Source: Lagopus muta
Lineage: Eukaryota; Chordata; Aves; Galliformes; Phasianidae
DNA: 64,000 bases
Assembly (NCBI RefSeq): GCF_023343835.1
Contig: NC_064437.1
Coordinates: forward strand, 29,425,001 to 29,489,000
Direction of reading: 5' to 3'
Below, piece by piece: positions 25,601 through 40,600 of the stretch. Under the pieces are notes generated by a model, which saw only the letters and a list, made by a program, of their open reading frames with translations, was not told the DNA's origin and made no database searches. The translations under genes were made by a program, and so were the position numbers. The first letter of the stretch is position 1, and each line of letters begins with the position of its first letter.

Positions 25601-28600
25601 TTGCTAACGTCCATGGTGGCTTTAAATATAGTATCTGAAAGACAACACATTTCAAAAGTCAAACAGACATGTCCAGTTCTGTTCTTTAATAACATTACTT
25701 GCACTTGCTGAAGCAGAACTCCAACGATTCCTCAGAAATAAAGTTATATTTAGATTTAACAAACCAAAGTTATCTATTTAGAAATTTTGATTCAGCAATA
25801 TCATTGGATAGGCAAAGATGTCCATGAAGAAGCATCCAATGCACAATAATAACCTTTCAACATTTGCATGATTTTTCATTCTCCTTTTCTCAAATACTCA
25901 AAACACCCTTTAGTAATCTCTTAATGCATTACCTATGTACAAAAGCCAGAACAAAAGTAAATATGCCTTTGATTTTCTACAATTATCCTTCAACTTCTTT
26001 TTAGTAAGAATAAGCACACTTTTCATAGCTGTGTCTATTATGTGCATATTACAATTAAATTGTAATTTATTGCTATGAAGTAAAACCAGAATTTGGAAAG
26101 ATGTTGACAGGAACCAGTTAAGCTAATTGTAAATGCCTAATTACTTAGCAACTAATCAAAACTCCATCCTGTGAAATAGTAAGCATCCCATGCAAACAAC
26201 TCTTTTAAGATCACAGAGGCATATGCACAGTAAAAGCAGTGTATAATTTAAAAATGTATTGTAACTGCATACTTATTTTATACGAACAGTACTTTTGAAA
26301 AAGCAAGTGCTTGGAGGTTAACATCCCTGTAATTATGTATCTGCAATGTAGTGTGTGAATAATTATACTCATGTGGTATATAAAAGCACTCTGATGGGAA
26401 ACAAATGCTTTCAACAAGTGTAACGTTGTATAAAATATTATATATATTATATAAATCACATAAAATGTGATAGAATATTTTATTGAAGGATATATTTACA
26501 ATTCAATGATTTAAACACACAGAAAAGTCTAAGTGCAGTGAAATTAATACAAAAAGTTTGGAAAATTCATACTGCACAGCCACATAGCCAGAATTTCTAT
26601 TACCATATTATTATCACTGCAGGAATTACTGGTCAGATAGAATCATCTTGTCATAAAATGAAATTGTAAAATTAAACACTTAAGCAGACTGTTAAACAAT
26701 TAAGCAGACTGTTACATTAATAAATTACAAGACTTAGCCGCCAGTTTAACATAGGTAAAGAAATCATTGAAATATTAAACCTCTTAATATTTGAAATACC
26801 AAGAAAGATGACATATGAAACTACCTCCATCCATAGGTTTCCAAATACAATTTTCATTTCAGTCTCCAAAATACAAGATAAAGCTTCTCCTAAGTTCTTT
26901 TCAAGATCTGGAATTATATTCGGAAATTGAGAAGTAAGATGAGTATCACTTCTTTCTGTTTTCTGGAAAGTAAGATGAGCATCACTTTCTTTTGTTTTCT
27001 GGAATTCTCTATCTGTAAAGCCAACAGCAATAAAAGATACTAATTGCAACAGCTTCTATAGCTGATATAGGCTGATAGGATACAAATCACTTGTTCCCGT
27101 AAATAAAAGACAGACTGTACTTTACACTGTGGTACAAAGCAGATAAGGTACACCTAATCAGATTTCAAGCATTTCCAGTTATACTCATTTGTACTGTGGA
27201 TCTTTTTATTTATGAGCAACTAAACAAGACAATCTAATTTCCCCAAGGTATTATTCATTTGTGTTATCACTTATTCGTTCTTAAATACCTCAGATTATAT
27301 ACAGGCAGTGGAGCTATCAGCAAGCATGAGAAGATCACTGCTTACCACTGCAAGCTGTATTTGCATCTTTTGAAACATTAGCAAGTAACACAAGAATCTA
27401 GCTCTACTGATTGGGATGCTAGAAAAAGTAAAGGATGAGCTCAGTATAAAGGCTTTACAACTAAGCAAGAATAGAACCCAAACTCTTCAACTGGAAACAT
27501 CAGTTTTCAGTCCTGTAACGTAGGACACAGTTTAAAGGACTGTAAACAAAGGTAATTCATGCTGTATTTCGTTTTGTTATTCTGTAAAATGAAAAGATGC
27601 CATGTGAATTTCCTCACATCGTAAGAGACAAATTTTTTAATAAAGGTCTCAAACTTTCAGGAAAGTGCTTACCTTAGAAAACAGAAAACCTATCCAAAAC
27701 AAACACTGAGGATTCAAACTGTATAAAAATTGAGACTATATAACTATTTTTCCTCTCCTACACTGATCAGTAGGTCTCAAAAGCCAGTGTATGTTTATGC
27801 ACACATTAAGCAAACTTACCACATTTCGACTGCTGCAGTTCCAGGCAGTTCAGATGCTTGTTAACATTCAGGTTCAGCAGAGCAGTAACCAAATCCACTT
27901 TACAGAGTGCCTTGACCTCACATACAATGGCTTTATTGCATAAATTTTTGTCATCTCTAGGAAAAGATAATTAATTTTTGTCATAAAACTGACAGTACTT
28001 AACATTATGTAATAAGTTATGAATAAAGCACTGAAAGATTTGAATCCTGTAAGCTTATTTTGTGATCTTCTGTATATAAGAAAGTACACCTTCTTATGAG
28101 ATTAGAATCAGTTCAGAAAAAAAAAAAAAAAACAAATAGAAAATGAACTGAACTAGCTACTCTGAAAGAGTATTTGTTAGGCTCTGAGCTTGCTTTAAGA
28201 AAAACAAAACCACAAGTACTGCAGTAGTGATGCTTAGCTGCTATGATCTTAGAATGCAGACAAGGCTATGATTTGAAGACACTGATACCTTATTACACTG
28301 ATATAATACAGCCCCATTTTCCATAAAGTGCTGGCTGAGTTATATTCACAGATACCACCCTGAAGCACATAAACTGTAGCACAACTGCTACAAACTTGTG
28401 CTCTGGTACTCTCTCACAAATTCCCATTGCTTACACTGATAAAGGCATTTTCAGATGAAAAGCACTTTAAAGGTCACCAGCAACACGTTCTGTTCTTTAC
28501 TCAGAAAAATCTAAAGGGTGAGAGAGCTGGGGCTCTTCAGCCTAGAGAAGAGAAGGCTCTGAGGCGACATTATAGTGGCCTTCCAGTACTTGAAGGGGCC

Positions 28601-31600
28601 TGCAGGAAAGCCGGGAAGGAACTTTTTACAACAGACTTTTGTAGCAACAGAATGAGGGGAAATAGCTTTAAACTGGAAGAGAGTAGATTTAGACTAGATA
28701 CTAGGAATAAAGTCTTTACTGTGAGGGTGGTGAGACACTGGAACAGGTTGCTCAGAGAGCTTGTGGATGCCCTCTCCCTGGAGGCATTCAAGGCCAGGCT
28801 GGATGGGGCTGTGAGCAACCCGGGCTATGGGAGGCATCCCTGTTTATAGCAGGGGGTTGGAACAAGATGGTCTTAAAGGTCCCTTCCAACACAAACCATT
28901 CTAACACTCTATGAAATAGTGTTTTCAGCAACAACCCAGTCTCACACATCAACTTACACAAACCAACTGATACGTAGATAATCAACTTTATTTCCTGAAA
29001 CATACCAACCTGTTTATGGTCTAGGAATACTAGCCTTTTAAAAAATTAGCTTCACATCACTTGTATCCAAGTGTATCCAAACTAAGAATCAATTCCAGAA
29101 ACTCAGCAGTTATCATGCTGTTTATCACCCTCCCCCAACCCAGAGGCAAACCCACCTGGGCAGCTAACTGGATCTCAGCCATTAATAAAAATACATTTTT
29201 TAATCTCATAATTCCATAATTTGTTACAAATTTGAGTAAGATTTTGAAAATTTGAGTTATTCTTTCAAAAATTTTCAAATTGAATAAACTTTACTTCAGG
29301 CTTTGTGCACTTGAAGGCAACTACAGCTACAATCTTCTTGTTTTACTGTACCCTTCTACAGCAGCTTCTAAGAGAGCAACTGCTCCTCAGAAGCTTATTC
29401 CAGAAGCAGCTCTTCGTTTTAAGATACGATTTGAAAATGCTGTATCTGGCATAAGACTACCTTAAATTTCGTAACAGCTCAAGAAACACCCAGGAACTCA
29501 CGTGCACAGTATAACAACAGCTTGAGGAAAGAGGCTCTGGTACTGCAGACAACACTGTAACACACGATCATCGTTGTTCTCATCACACAGGCCATCTGCA
29601 AATTTAGTTAAAGCAGTGCTGACACGTATAGAAACAACTAAGCAGAAGAAACACTTCATTGCAGTCACGGTACTATTTTTAAATGCAGCACTCCCTAGAC
29701 AAGGACAGAGTAGTGTATTCAAAGCACAGATCTGAGCTTTGAATTCCAAGGTTCTGCTCCTCTCAAAGAACACTACCGGTGGGGCAGAAAACTTCCAGTG
29801 AGCCCTGCACAAACTTCTCAGCATGTTAGATTCTATGACAATGAATGAAAAGCGTAAAACAGACCCTTAGCTTGTAGATTAAAAAAAAAAGAAAAAAGAT
29901 GAATTTTCATTAAGTAATTACCCACATAGCAACTTAATAGATGCAATTTAAAGTGAGAAATAATCGATAAAATGACAGTGAACATCTGCATAATATAGCC
30001 ATAGGATATGCTCTGAAAACTCCTGTAAGCAATTAGGAAGTTTTAATTAGCAAACTGCAAACTCAGAGCAAATACCATATTAAATTACAAATTTAGAGCA
30101 GAAGTTCACATGAGGATTAAGTACTCCAAGCCAAACTGACTGCATGTCTTACATATTTTTTGTGAAGCAAGTTGCATGGATTGCCCCCACAGTTTTGGAT
30201 CCTGATTTTTGAGAGACGCATAGATGAACTGGACTGCAGGAACAGCCTTTTGTCGAACATGCACTAACATCTTCCCCTTCTTCAAGTTGTCCAACTCTTG
30301 CAAAACAACCCAGGGAATTATCAAGGCAAGTTTGCCAATCCCTACAATGAAAAAAAGGCCAAAACACAGACATTTTGTAAGGCCAACTGAAGTCCCACAG
30401 TTAAATTTTATTTCTAACACTTTATTTATATAAGCTCATGCTTTTTTTTTGTTTTTGTTTTTAACTAATAGTTTTCACATTTAGTGCTCAAGAAATACCT
30501 AGCATTAAAAACGAACCAGTGAAATCAACCAAGCTTCCTCTTTCATTAAACCTCAAACTAAAAGTTGGTTACAGGTTAAAAAACAAACAAACAAAAAAAA
30601 AACCAAACAACTACCAAATGAACAAGAGGAATAAAAAATTTTAATCAAGGAAGTATACTGACAGCAGTGGGTATCAGTATTATAAAACACAGTGATCAAC
30701 GTGCTGTTACATACTCACCGTAATACTTTAGAGCAAGGTAACAGCAGCTGAAAAGAACAGGCTAAAAACACTGGAGGAACCACAGCAGTCACTGTGCAAA
30801 ACCAATCAGTAAATAAAAGAGCAGTGGGTTGTGCTAATTCTCAACCAACATTCTTAAGCAAACAACAGGAAGAATGGCTACTGGACCATACTTTTACTTG
30901 CATCTAAGTACTTTTTTCAGCTTCAAAACTATTACAAATGCATTATAAATGGAATACATTATAAATATTATAAATGGAATAATGGTAATTCAGAGATTTC
31001 GTAACTGCTTTCTTGGTCCACCCAGGACAAATACTTAATTATATGCCTTCTCATTCACGTGGTAAGAATGCAATTTTTAAGATATCCACTAGCATCCACC
31101 TGCTTTGTAGTAAATAGGTAGTAGTCTGCAATCTTCTAAACATTTTCATAATTGGTCTGGTGTTTAATTGCAAAATTAAAAAACAATACATTTAAGGTAG
31201 CAGTTCCCAGTTTACACAACACAATTCCTATCTTGACAAATAGACAATCTGACACACTCTTGGAAATTACTTGGAGTCTTACTAACATTATTTTCCACAC
31301 GGCTGGAATACCTGCATTCGTTATCTAAATGAATAAACCACCACAATTATTCTTACAGTTTCCAAATATGTCTAACAAGAACTAATAAGCACAATCCTAA
31401 TTCTGCTAACAGTAAATCATTGTTACCACTAGTAATGGACTAGATGTTTCAATGTTTCTCTCAAATATTTTTATCAATGACCTTGAGCTGCAGCTCACAT
31501 GGTGAATTACATTATCATTACATCATTATTACATCATACAACCATTTCCTGGGCTGTATCAAAAGAGGGGTGGCCAGGAGGGCAACAGAAAGTGATTGAA

Positions 31601-34600
31601 ACCCCCCTACCCTACTCTTCAGAGGCCCGACTGGAGTACTGCATATGGGCCCATGATCCCTGGCTCAGGAAAGACACAGAGCTGTTGGTGTGATGTGGAG
31701 GAATGGCTACGTGACAAAGGGCACGTAAACATGGTACAGCTCGCTGATCACGAGTTTGAGAATTACAGAACCCAGCTTGTCTGAATTGTTAAGTGGCAAG
31801 GACACAGGACATGGTGGATACAAAGAAACAGAAGCAGTAACCAAAGGAATGAAGATGGGAGGGATTGGCATTCAGCTTTAAGCACCAATGATGAGCTCGC
31901 TTTTGCACTACATATGAGTATTATTAAGACATGTGTAAAAGAGAATCTTTGGTAATCAATAAACAAGACTTGTTGATCACTCATATTGAGTGCCAGGTGC
32001 CTTGTTACCACAGTGTGAGACCAGAAGAAGAGCACAGAGATGTTTAGGGGGATGGAATACCCCTCCTGTGACAGGATAGGGGAGTTGCTGGGCTTGTTCA
32101 GCCTGGAGAAGAGAGACTCCAGGGACCAAGTGGGAAGGGGCAACCTCAAAGACAGCAAGGGATGCAAACATGCCCCTATTGGGGGCAACAAGCAGACAGC
32201 CCGTCAGCCTGTCCCACCTTTCCCAGGTGCCTTTACAGAACAGCTATGGGGCTCTGTGTGCAGCATGGGAAATAAACAGGAGGAGCTAGAAACCGTGGCA
32301 CAGTTGGGAAAGTATGACCTAACTGCTATCACAGAAACATGATGGGATGAATCTCACGATTGCAATACCAATTGAGGACCACAGGCTTTTCAGAAGGGAC
32401 AGACAGGATAGGAGGGGTGGCAGAACTGCCCTCTGTTAGGAAGTGGATCGATTGCCAAGAGCTGTGTCTGAGGAACAGCCAGATCAGGTTGAGAGCTTGT
32501 GAGTAAAAATCAAGGATTGTTCCAGTAAGGGGCATTTAGTAGTTGGGGTCTGCTGCAGCCCACCTGATCAGGAGGAGCCTGTTGACGAGGCCTTCTTGCT
32601 TCAGCTGCAGAACATGCCACACTCATGGACTCTTGTCCTGATGGGGGATTTGAACCACCCGGATACCTGCTGGGATAGCAGCACAGCGGGGGGCAGACAA
32701 TTCCTGCAGTGTCAAGAACAATTTCCTGGTCCAGGTAATAGACAAGACTAGACCAACCCAAGGTGAAACCTTACTGGACCTGGTGCTCCAATGCAGAGAA
32801 GAGCATTAGAGAGGTTAACTGGAGGCAGCCTGGGCTGCAGTGACCATGCCTCAGTGGAGTTTGTGATCTTGAAGAATACAGGCCTGGCAAAAAGCAGAGG
32901 TGATGTGCTTCAGGAGAGCAAACTTCCAGCTGCTCAAGGAACTGCTGAGTGGAATCCCCTGGGAAACTGTCCTTAAGGTATGGGCACAGAGCACAGCTGG
33001 CAGCTCTTTAAGGATACTCTTCTGAGAGCACAATGGCTCTCCATCCTCAACAGAAGAAGTAGAGCAGGGGAGGCAAGCAACACTGTGGCTGTGCAAAGAC
33101 CTGCAGCTTAAACTGAGAGAAAAGATGGAAATGTACAGAAAGTGGAAGCAGGGTTGTGTAGTCTGGGAGAAATACAGGGCTGTTGTCCATGTGTGTAGAG
33201 ATAGGATTAGGAAAGATAAGGCACAGATGGAGCTGAACTTGGCAAGGGATGTGAAAGATAACAAGAAGGGGTTCTACAGGTACACGGACAGGAGGAAATA
33301 GGCCAAGGAGAGAGAGCACCCTCTGACAAAAGGTAATGGGGAGCTGCCTTCCTCAGACATAGAAAAAGCTGAGGTACTCAATAAGTGCTTTGCCTCAGCC
33401 TTCACAGGTGATCAGGCTTCCCGCTGCTAGGATCCAGAGCCTCTAGGGGAAGGTGTGGAGAGTAGGATCTGTCCCACTGTCACAGTGGAAAAGTCCAAGT
33501 CCCCCTTATGAAACTGAACATGTATAAGTCCATGGGGCTGGATGATATCCAGCCTAGGGTTCTGAGAGACGGCTGATGTGGTTGCCGAGCTGCTCTCCAT
33601 CATATTTAAAAATCATGGCTGTCTGGTCAAGTCCCCAGTGACTGGAAAAAGGGAAATGTTACTCCCATCTTTAAGAAAAGGAGAAAGGAAGACCTGGGGA
33701 ACTACAGGTCAGCAAGCCTCACCTCTCTGCCTGGGAACATCACGGAGCACATCCTCCTAGAAGCTATGTTAAGGTACACATGAGGCAAAGAGGTGTTTGG
33801 AGATAGCCAGCATGGCTGCACCAAGTGCAGATCGTGCCTGACCAAACCGGTGGTCTTCTATGATGGAGTGACAGCATTGGTGGATGGGGGAATGGCAGTG
33901 GATGTCATCTACCTGGACTTCTTCAAGGCCTTTGACATGGTCCCTCACCACATCCTTCTCTCTAAATTGAAGAAGTGTGGATTTAAAGGATGGATTGCTC
34001 AATGGATTAGGAATTGGCTGATCACAGCTAAAGGGCTGTGATCAGTGGTTCTGTATCAGGGTGCAGGCCGGTCACAAGCGGTGTCCCTCAGGGGTCGGTC
34101 TTGGGACCGGTGTTCTTCAATATCTTCATCAATGACAGACGATGGCACTGAGTGCACCCTCAGCAAGTTTGCAGATGACACCAATCTGAGCGGTGCAGTC
34201 AATACACTGGAGGGAAGGGAAGCCATCCAGAGGGACCTGGACAGGCTGGAGAAGTGAAAACCTAATGAGGTTCGATAAGGCCAAATGCAGGGTGCTGCAT
34301 TGGGTCAGGGCAATCAGGTATTTATACAGACTGAGGGAAGATCTTGAGAGCAGCCCTGCAGAGAAGGACTTGGGGGTCCTGGACAAGAAGCTGGACATGA
34401 GCCAGCAGTGTGCACTTGCAGCCCAGAAGGCCAACTGTGTTCTGGGCTGCATTAAAAAAGGGGTGACCAGCAGGGTGAGGGAGGCGATTGTCTCCCTCTA
34501 CTCAGCTCTTGTGAGGCCCCATCTGCAGTACTGTGTCCAGGCCCACAGTACAGGAAGGACATGGAGCTCTTGGAGCGGCTCCAGAGGAGGGCACTAGGAT

Positions 34601-37600
34601 GATCAGAGGGCTGGAGCAGCTCTCCTATGAGGAAAGGTTGAGGGAACTGGGCTTGTTTAGCTTGGAGAAGAGAAGGCTGTGGGGAGACCTCATTGTGGCC
34701 TTCCAGTACTTGAAGGGAGTGTATAAACAGGAGGAGGAACGGCTGTTTACAAGGGTGGATGGTGATAGGAGAAGGGGGAATGGCTTTAAACTGAGACAGG
34801 AGAGGTTTAGGTTAGATACTAGGTTAGATATTAGGTTAGATACTAGTAGATAGGAGGAAGTTTTTCATAGAGACACTCTGGAGCAGGTTGCCCAAGGAGG
34901 TTGTGGATGCCCCATCCCTGGAGGCATTCAAGGGCAGGCTGGATGTGGCTCTGGGCAGCCTGGTCTGCTAGTTGGTGACCCTGCACATAGCAGGGGGTTG
35001 GAACTGGATGATCATTGAGGTCCTTTTCAACCCAGGCCATTCTGTGACTCTGTAACCCCTCACTGTGACCATCCAGTACTTGAGGGGAGCTACGGGAGGG
35101 AGATCAACTTTTTATGTGGGCAGTGTCAGGACAAGGGGGAATGGTTTTAAACTAAGTGAGAGGAGATTTTGGTTAGATGTTAAGGCGAAATTCTTTACTC
35201 AGAGGGCAGTGAGGCCCGTCACAGGCTGCCCAGAGAAGCTGTGGTTGCCCCCTTCCTGGAGGCATTCAAGACCAAGTTGGAAGGGTCCCTCAGCAGCCTG
35301 ATCTGGTAGATGGCAACAAGCCCACAGCAGGGGGAGTGGAACTGGATGGGCTTTACTGTTTTTTTCAAGTCACTCTGTGATTCTTTGAAGACATATTTAC
35401 TGAGAATTTAAGTACATAGGTATAAGCATAGTAGGCTTTACTTAATATCTGAACTTTTCTTAAGAAGCCTATCTGGGTTCAGAGAACCAGCACTTTAAGT
35501 GAGAGCCTCCTGGCTCACATGAAACCTACTGTATTTTTAAGCTCAGATGTTTTTTGTTGTTGCTGTTTGTTTGTTTCATGCAGCCTGAAATTCTTATATC
35601 TGTTTCTCCCAAAAATTCTGGTTGATCACCATGTATTCACATACCTGGTATATCCTCAGATTTCAGGGACTTGACAAACTCAAGGTGACTAATCATTATA
35701 TTTGTGTCAATCACCACTAGTATGTTCAGACCGGAAGAAGTCTCTGGCAAAAAGAATAATAGCACAGTTATTATTCTTAGAAAATCAGTTGTCTGCTCAC
35801 TACACAGGGCACTAACTGATTTTAATAACCAAATGCTTGTACCACCAAGAAACACAAGATTATGACATACCAGCATAAATATTTAAATCCTGTTCTGGAA
35901 GATCTATTTCCATACTTGTCAGTTCTCCACAGGTCTGTACTACAGATTGGGCCATCCTCTTTTCAATACGAGCAACATGCAAATCCTCAACTATCTGCAT
36001 CTACAATAAAAAATATGTGCACTTCTGAAATCAATTATGGGTAAGAAATCATTTTTGAATTGTTTCAAAAAAATTTACTTTTGCGTTAATTACTTTGTTC
36101 AGCTGACTAAAACTGAAAGACAAAAAAAAATTGAGTTGATACAGAAAGTGTAAAGCTGTGAGTATCTTTTGCCTAATCTCCAGTATAAGAAGTCCACAAA
36201 AAGACATCCAAAATGCAGCCAAGAAATCTTTGTTCTGAGAAATCTTTCGGCCTAGTATCCAAAACTTTTCTTCCATTTTTTGTTAAATAACCTGCAAGTA
36301 ACCTGTCAGATGTTTCTCAAAAAAAAAAAAAGTCTCTCCCCCTACTGGAACACAAGAGGTTGGAAAATAAGACAGCTGAGTATGCAAGCAAGTATGAAGG
36401 TCCCTGGTGTTACAAAGAGTAAGAAGAAGGCAATCTTCCTATCTCAAAGAGTTCCTGATTACTATTTGAGCAAGTTTGTTTAGTATTTGAAAAAAAGGTT
36501 CCAAGTATTTAGATCATATAGATCTTAGACCAGCAATGCAAAATATTAGGAAAGGCCATGGAACTTCTAACTGCACAACATCAATGCCATGAATTGTAAA
36601 TTCCAACTAACAAGTGTTAAATGAAAGCATTACTAACCTCTTGGTCGCCTTCTGGGTATTCACAGCCTTGAGGCAATGGAAAGGTTGCACTGCTTTGAGG
36701 GGATGGAAAGCCCTGCAGGAAGAATTAAAAACAACAACATACCAACATCACAGAGTATCAATTAAGACTGAGGAAAAAGCATCAAGTTTTTTACTCCTGT
36801 CAACAGTCAGAATATAGCACTTTAATATTATACAAGTACACTTACTTAACTTTTGGGTAGATTTTATATTATCTCTTACTTGGTAGGAGTCAGATGCGAT
36901 TGAAAACTCAAAAGAAACAAATAATAATAGAAACAGAACTAGTTTGACTAAGCATTTAGTAGAGCAGATAAGCATTTTAACATGATTTATAGTGTGACCA
37001 GAAAAATCCATCTAGCAGGCTATGGGATCCTGAATCTTGCAAGAAGGCAAGTCTACTTACATACAAACTGCCTGCCATTCAGAAACCAGCCTAGAACAGA
37101 CATTTGCACAATACAGAAATAACTGAGTTCTCATTACCTGCTTAAAACAAAATGCGGTGGCTTCAAAGTCCCCTTTTTCAGTCCCTGAATTACAACTAAC
37201 TCGATCAGCATCCTGTTTTTTCCATTTACAACAGTCCCATTGCTGCAGTGTTTCAGTTGAGCAGTGTGATGTATGCTTGTCAGCATGTTGATTTTTCTTA
37301 GAAAACTCCTTATATTCTTCTTTATACTTTTCTTCACAAGTCCTAGATAACATATTTGACTTCTTACTGACAGGTCTATCACGACACGCCGTCTCTGTAG
37401 AGACTGTGCTAGGTGGCTTTTTTTGAATTTTTTGAATTCTGACATCTTCACTCGTTTTTCTAGATCTGTCTGCCTTTTTATGAGGTACATATAAATTATA
37501 CACAGATGACTTCAGTTGTCCCAACACAGTTTGTTCAACTTTTACCTTTGGCTTACAGAGTTCAACTTTGTTTTTCTTCACCACCTTGTCTCTCTGAACC

Positions 37601-40600
37601 ACAAAGCTATGACAGTGTCTTTTTCTTTCTTTACCATCAAAAGGACCTTTGTTATGATCTTCCCTGCTAGTTGTCACTACATCAGCAGTGCCTGTACTTT
37701 TTCCATGTTTAGCTTCTTTGGATTTAAATTGTATAACTATTCTCTTTCGCTTTTCAGATTTGATTAAAGAATTAGCTGTGGTTTTGCTTCCATTTGGAGA
37801 TTCTCCTTGGGATTGTTCATCAGCACAAGTATTAGAATTTCGGTATTGTTTCTTCTCTTGTCTGCCTTTCTCTGTTTTGAATCTACAGAAATTTTACAAA
37901 AAAAAAAAAAAAAAAAAAAAGTCATGTAATCTAGCTCAGTTAACATAAAACAAGAAAAAAACAGCAAGAAACACTGCCTTCCATTTAGGCAGTAATAACT
38001 GCATATTTATGGGTACCACTTTGATGTATATTTAAACAAGAACTTGCAACATCTGTCCTCTATGAAGCTTGCTGTAGGGCTTTCATTATTTACATCTTTG
38101 GCTGTAGAGCCATTTCAAAGTACCAAAATAAGAAAAAGCTTTTTTTGTATTTTACTACCTGGAGAGATGTCCTTTTACAGTTTATTCTCATCTTAACACA
38201 CAGATGAATTTTAACAGCATTTTAATTATATGTAGGGTGTATCACCCTAAAGATCAAGAATGCAGCAGTTAGGCTTGGTCTGCCACGTACTTAATGGCCC
38301 TTAAATAGGGCAGAATAAACAGACTGAGTAACTTGGAAAAGGAACAACTGAGGGAAATACATAAACTTTCTACAGGAATCATGATATGAAAACTGAATAA
38401 GAAATTACTTCTTATAAAACCAGAGAAAATATTCATTAAATTTATCAGACACTAGGTGTAAAATACCCCTGACACTTACTCCCGTGCCCTATAACAGTAC
38501 TATGGAAGTGCTGAAGAGGTAAAGGCCATTTAAGAAAAGCCTGTAGAACAGATAACTTGAATGTCCTGACAAATATGCAACAAGATTTTACCATGATTAA
38601 GAAACAGACCAAAGCTTTACCATCTCAGGATTCATAAGAACATTCATACTCTATATTACTTTTCAAATACTTTTTACACTTGCTATGCTTAAGGTGAAAG
38701 GTTGCTTTATTTGCCTCAAGTAGCCTACATTTTGCTAATAGAACATGAAATATGTGGTACAGACCAACAAGGTACTGCTCAAGGCAGGAAAAAAAAAGGC
38801 TTTTTATAACAGTAGTGTTGGAAGGATACTATTCCTACTTTATTTGAAGTGTAATGGTATACTTTATAGTTTAAAATTGTTTGAATCCTGTTTTCTCAAC
38901 AACCTCAAACTGACTAGTTCAGGCAGAATCCACCCATAAATCTACTCATTAGTGCAATGCCAACACTTCAGTTAAATTGCCATATTCTATTTACTGAAAA
39001 CAAAAGTAGAAAACAATAAATTAATACTTAAATTCAGTATTCAAAACAATCCAATGGTAGTTATATTTAATGCCACAGAATTTACCTTTGAAATTCTGTC
39101 TGTCTGTCCACAGTTTGACTATACGACTCTGTGACTTCAGAGTTCTGAAAGAAAAAAAGCCCAAGAGAAAATTGCTGTAACAAACTCTTCACAAGACAGA
39201 ACAAGCTATTATTTCACATTAGAATCACAGTGATTTTGAATAAGCTGACCTTGAAAAAGACAGCTACATGCCTCAAGGTCCAAAGGGGAGAAGTGTTACT
39301 AAATGTAACATTTTTCCCATAATCCTTTTTCCCAAACTCCTGTTTTTAATTTTCCACCCTTCAGCTTGCCCAGTGTGGGAACCACTGAGCAGTCCTTAGG
39401 AATCAGCCCTGGAACATACAGTACATGAATAGTCTCCACATATGGTGGCAGCACCTACCAGAGACGAGTGGTACGCTGGCACAGGCTGCCTAGAGAGGCC
39501 TGTGGATACTCCATCCCTGCAGACATTCAGGGCCAGCTTGGATGAGATTCTGGTCAGTCTTATCTAGCAGCTGGCAGCTCTGCCCATGGCAGAAGGGTTG
39601 GAACTAGATGATTTTTAAGGCTCCCTCCAACCTAAGCCATTCTATCATTCTATGCCCTTCACTCATACAAAGGAGGTAGTAATGCGCTTTATTGACACGA
39701 GACAGTGACTTAACAGAGCTCAATGGTAAAAATGACAGTGCTTTATCAAGGTTCAATTGCATGGCATGCTTGATTATGTATTGCGCAGAGGATTGAATCA
39801 GATGAAAATCATCAGGAAGACCTTACTATGAGTCACAAGACTCAGAGTCAAACACCTTGCCTTCCTGACACCTTCCCAGAGGACTATGGGAGCAGCTCAC
39901 TCCAAGACTTGGTCAACAGTTATCTCTAAAGGATTGTATGCACCATCAATCCTTTTTATTACTTGCTAAGACTACACAGTAAGCCAGCCCTTAGTCACTC
40001 ACCAAGTATTTGTTGTGGGTAAGAATTTTTTTTTTTTAATCTCTAGGATTAAATAATCACTACTTTGACAAGTGTCCCTGCTCAAGGGGAAATCCTGGTG
40101 TGGGGCCCTCTGCCATGTGGGAGAGCTGAAGGGGCTCTGGGCTGTCCCCTTCTTATGGGGTGAGACCTGGTGGATGAAAAGCTTAACGTGACCCAGCAGT
40201 GTGCTCTTGCAGCTCGGAAAGCAAATGGAATCCTGGGCTCCTTCAGCAGAGGGGTGGCCAGCAGGGACAGGGAAGTGGTTGTCCCTCTCTGCTCTGCTCT
40301 TGTAAGGCCCAACCTGCAATACTGTGTCCAGGTCTGGAGCCCCTAGTACAAGAAAGATAGGGAGCTGTTGGAGAGGATCCAGAGGAGAGCCACAAAGATG
40401 ATCAGCAGCACCTCCCCTACAAAGACAGGCTGAGGGAGCTGGGCTTGTTCAGCCTGGAGAAAAGAAGGCTGTGGGGTGACCTCATTGCAGCCTTCAGTAC
40501 CTAAAGGGAGCCTACAAACAGAAGGGGAGTCAACTCTTTGACTGGGTAGATAACTGCAGGACTAGGGGAAATGGTTTTAAGTTGAGGGAGGGAAGATTTA

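Larger units (their letters stand above)
30342..35644 (-). other. SWT1: SWT1 intron 6, splitting the PIN domain
   Basis: A 5.3 kb intron between PIN exons 6 and 7. About 3.9 kb of it, from 31,465 to 35,387, is CR1 sequence. The rest (30,342-31,464) is AT-rich with no recognisable feature. Confidence 0.8.

Noticed and set aside
37516..37948. Plus-strand frames of 83 and 86 codons
   Set aside because: They are the antisense of the large SWT1 exon 3. The minus-strand frame is the coding one, by phase and composition.
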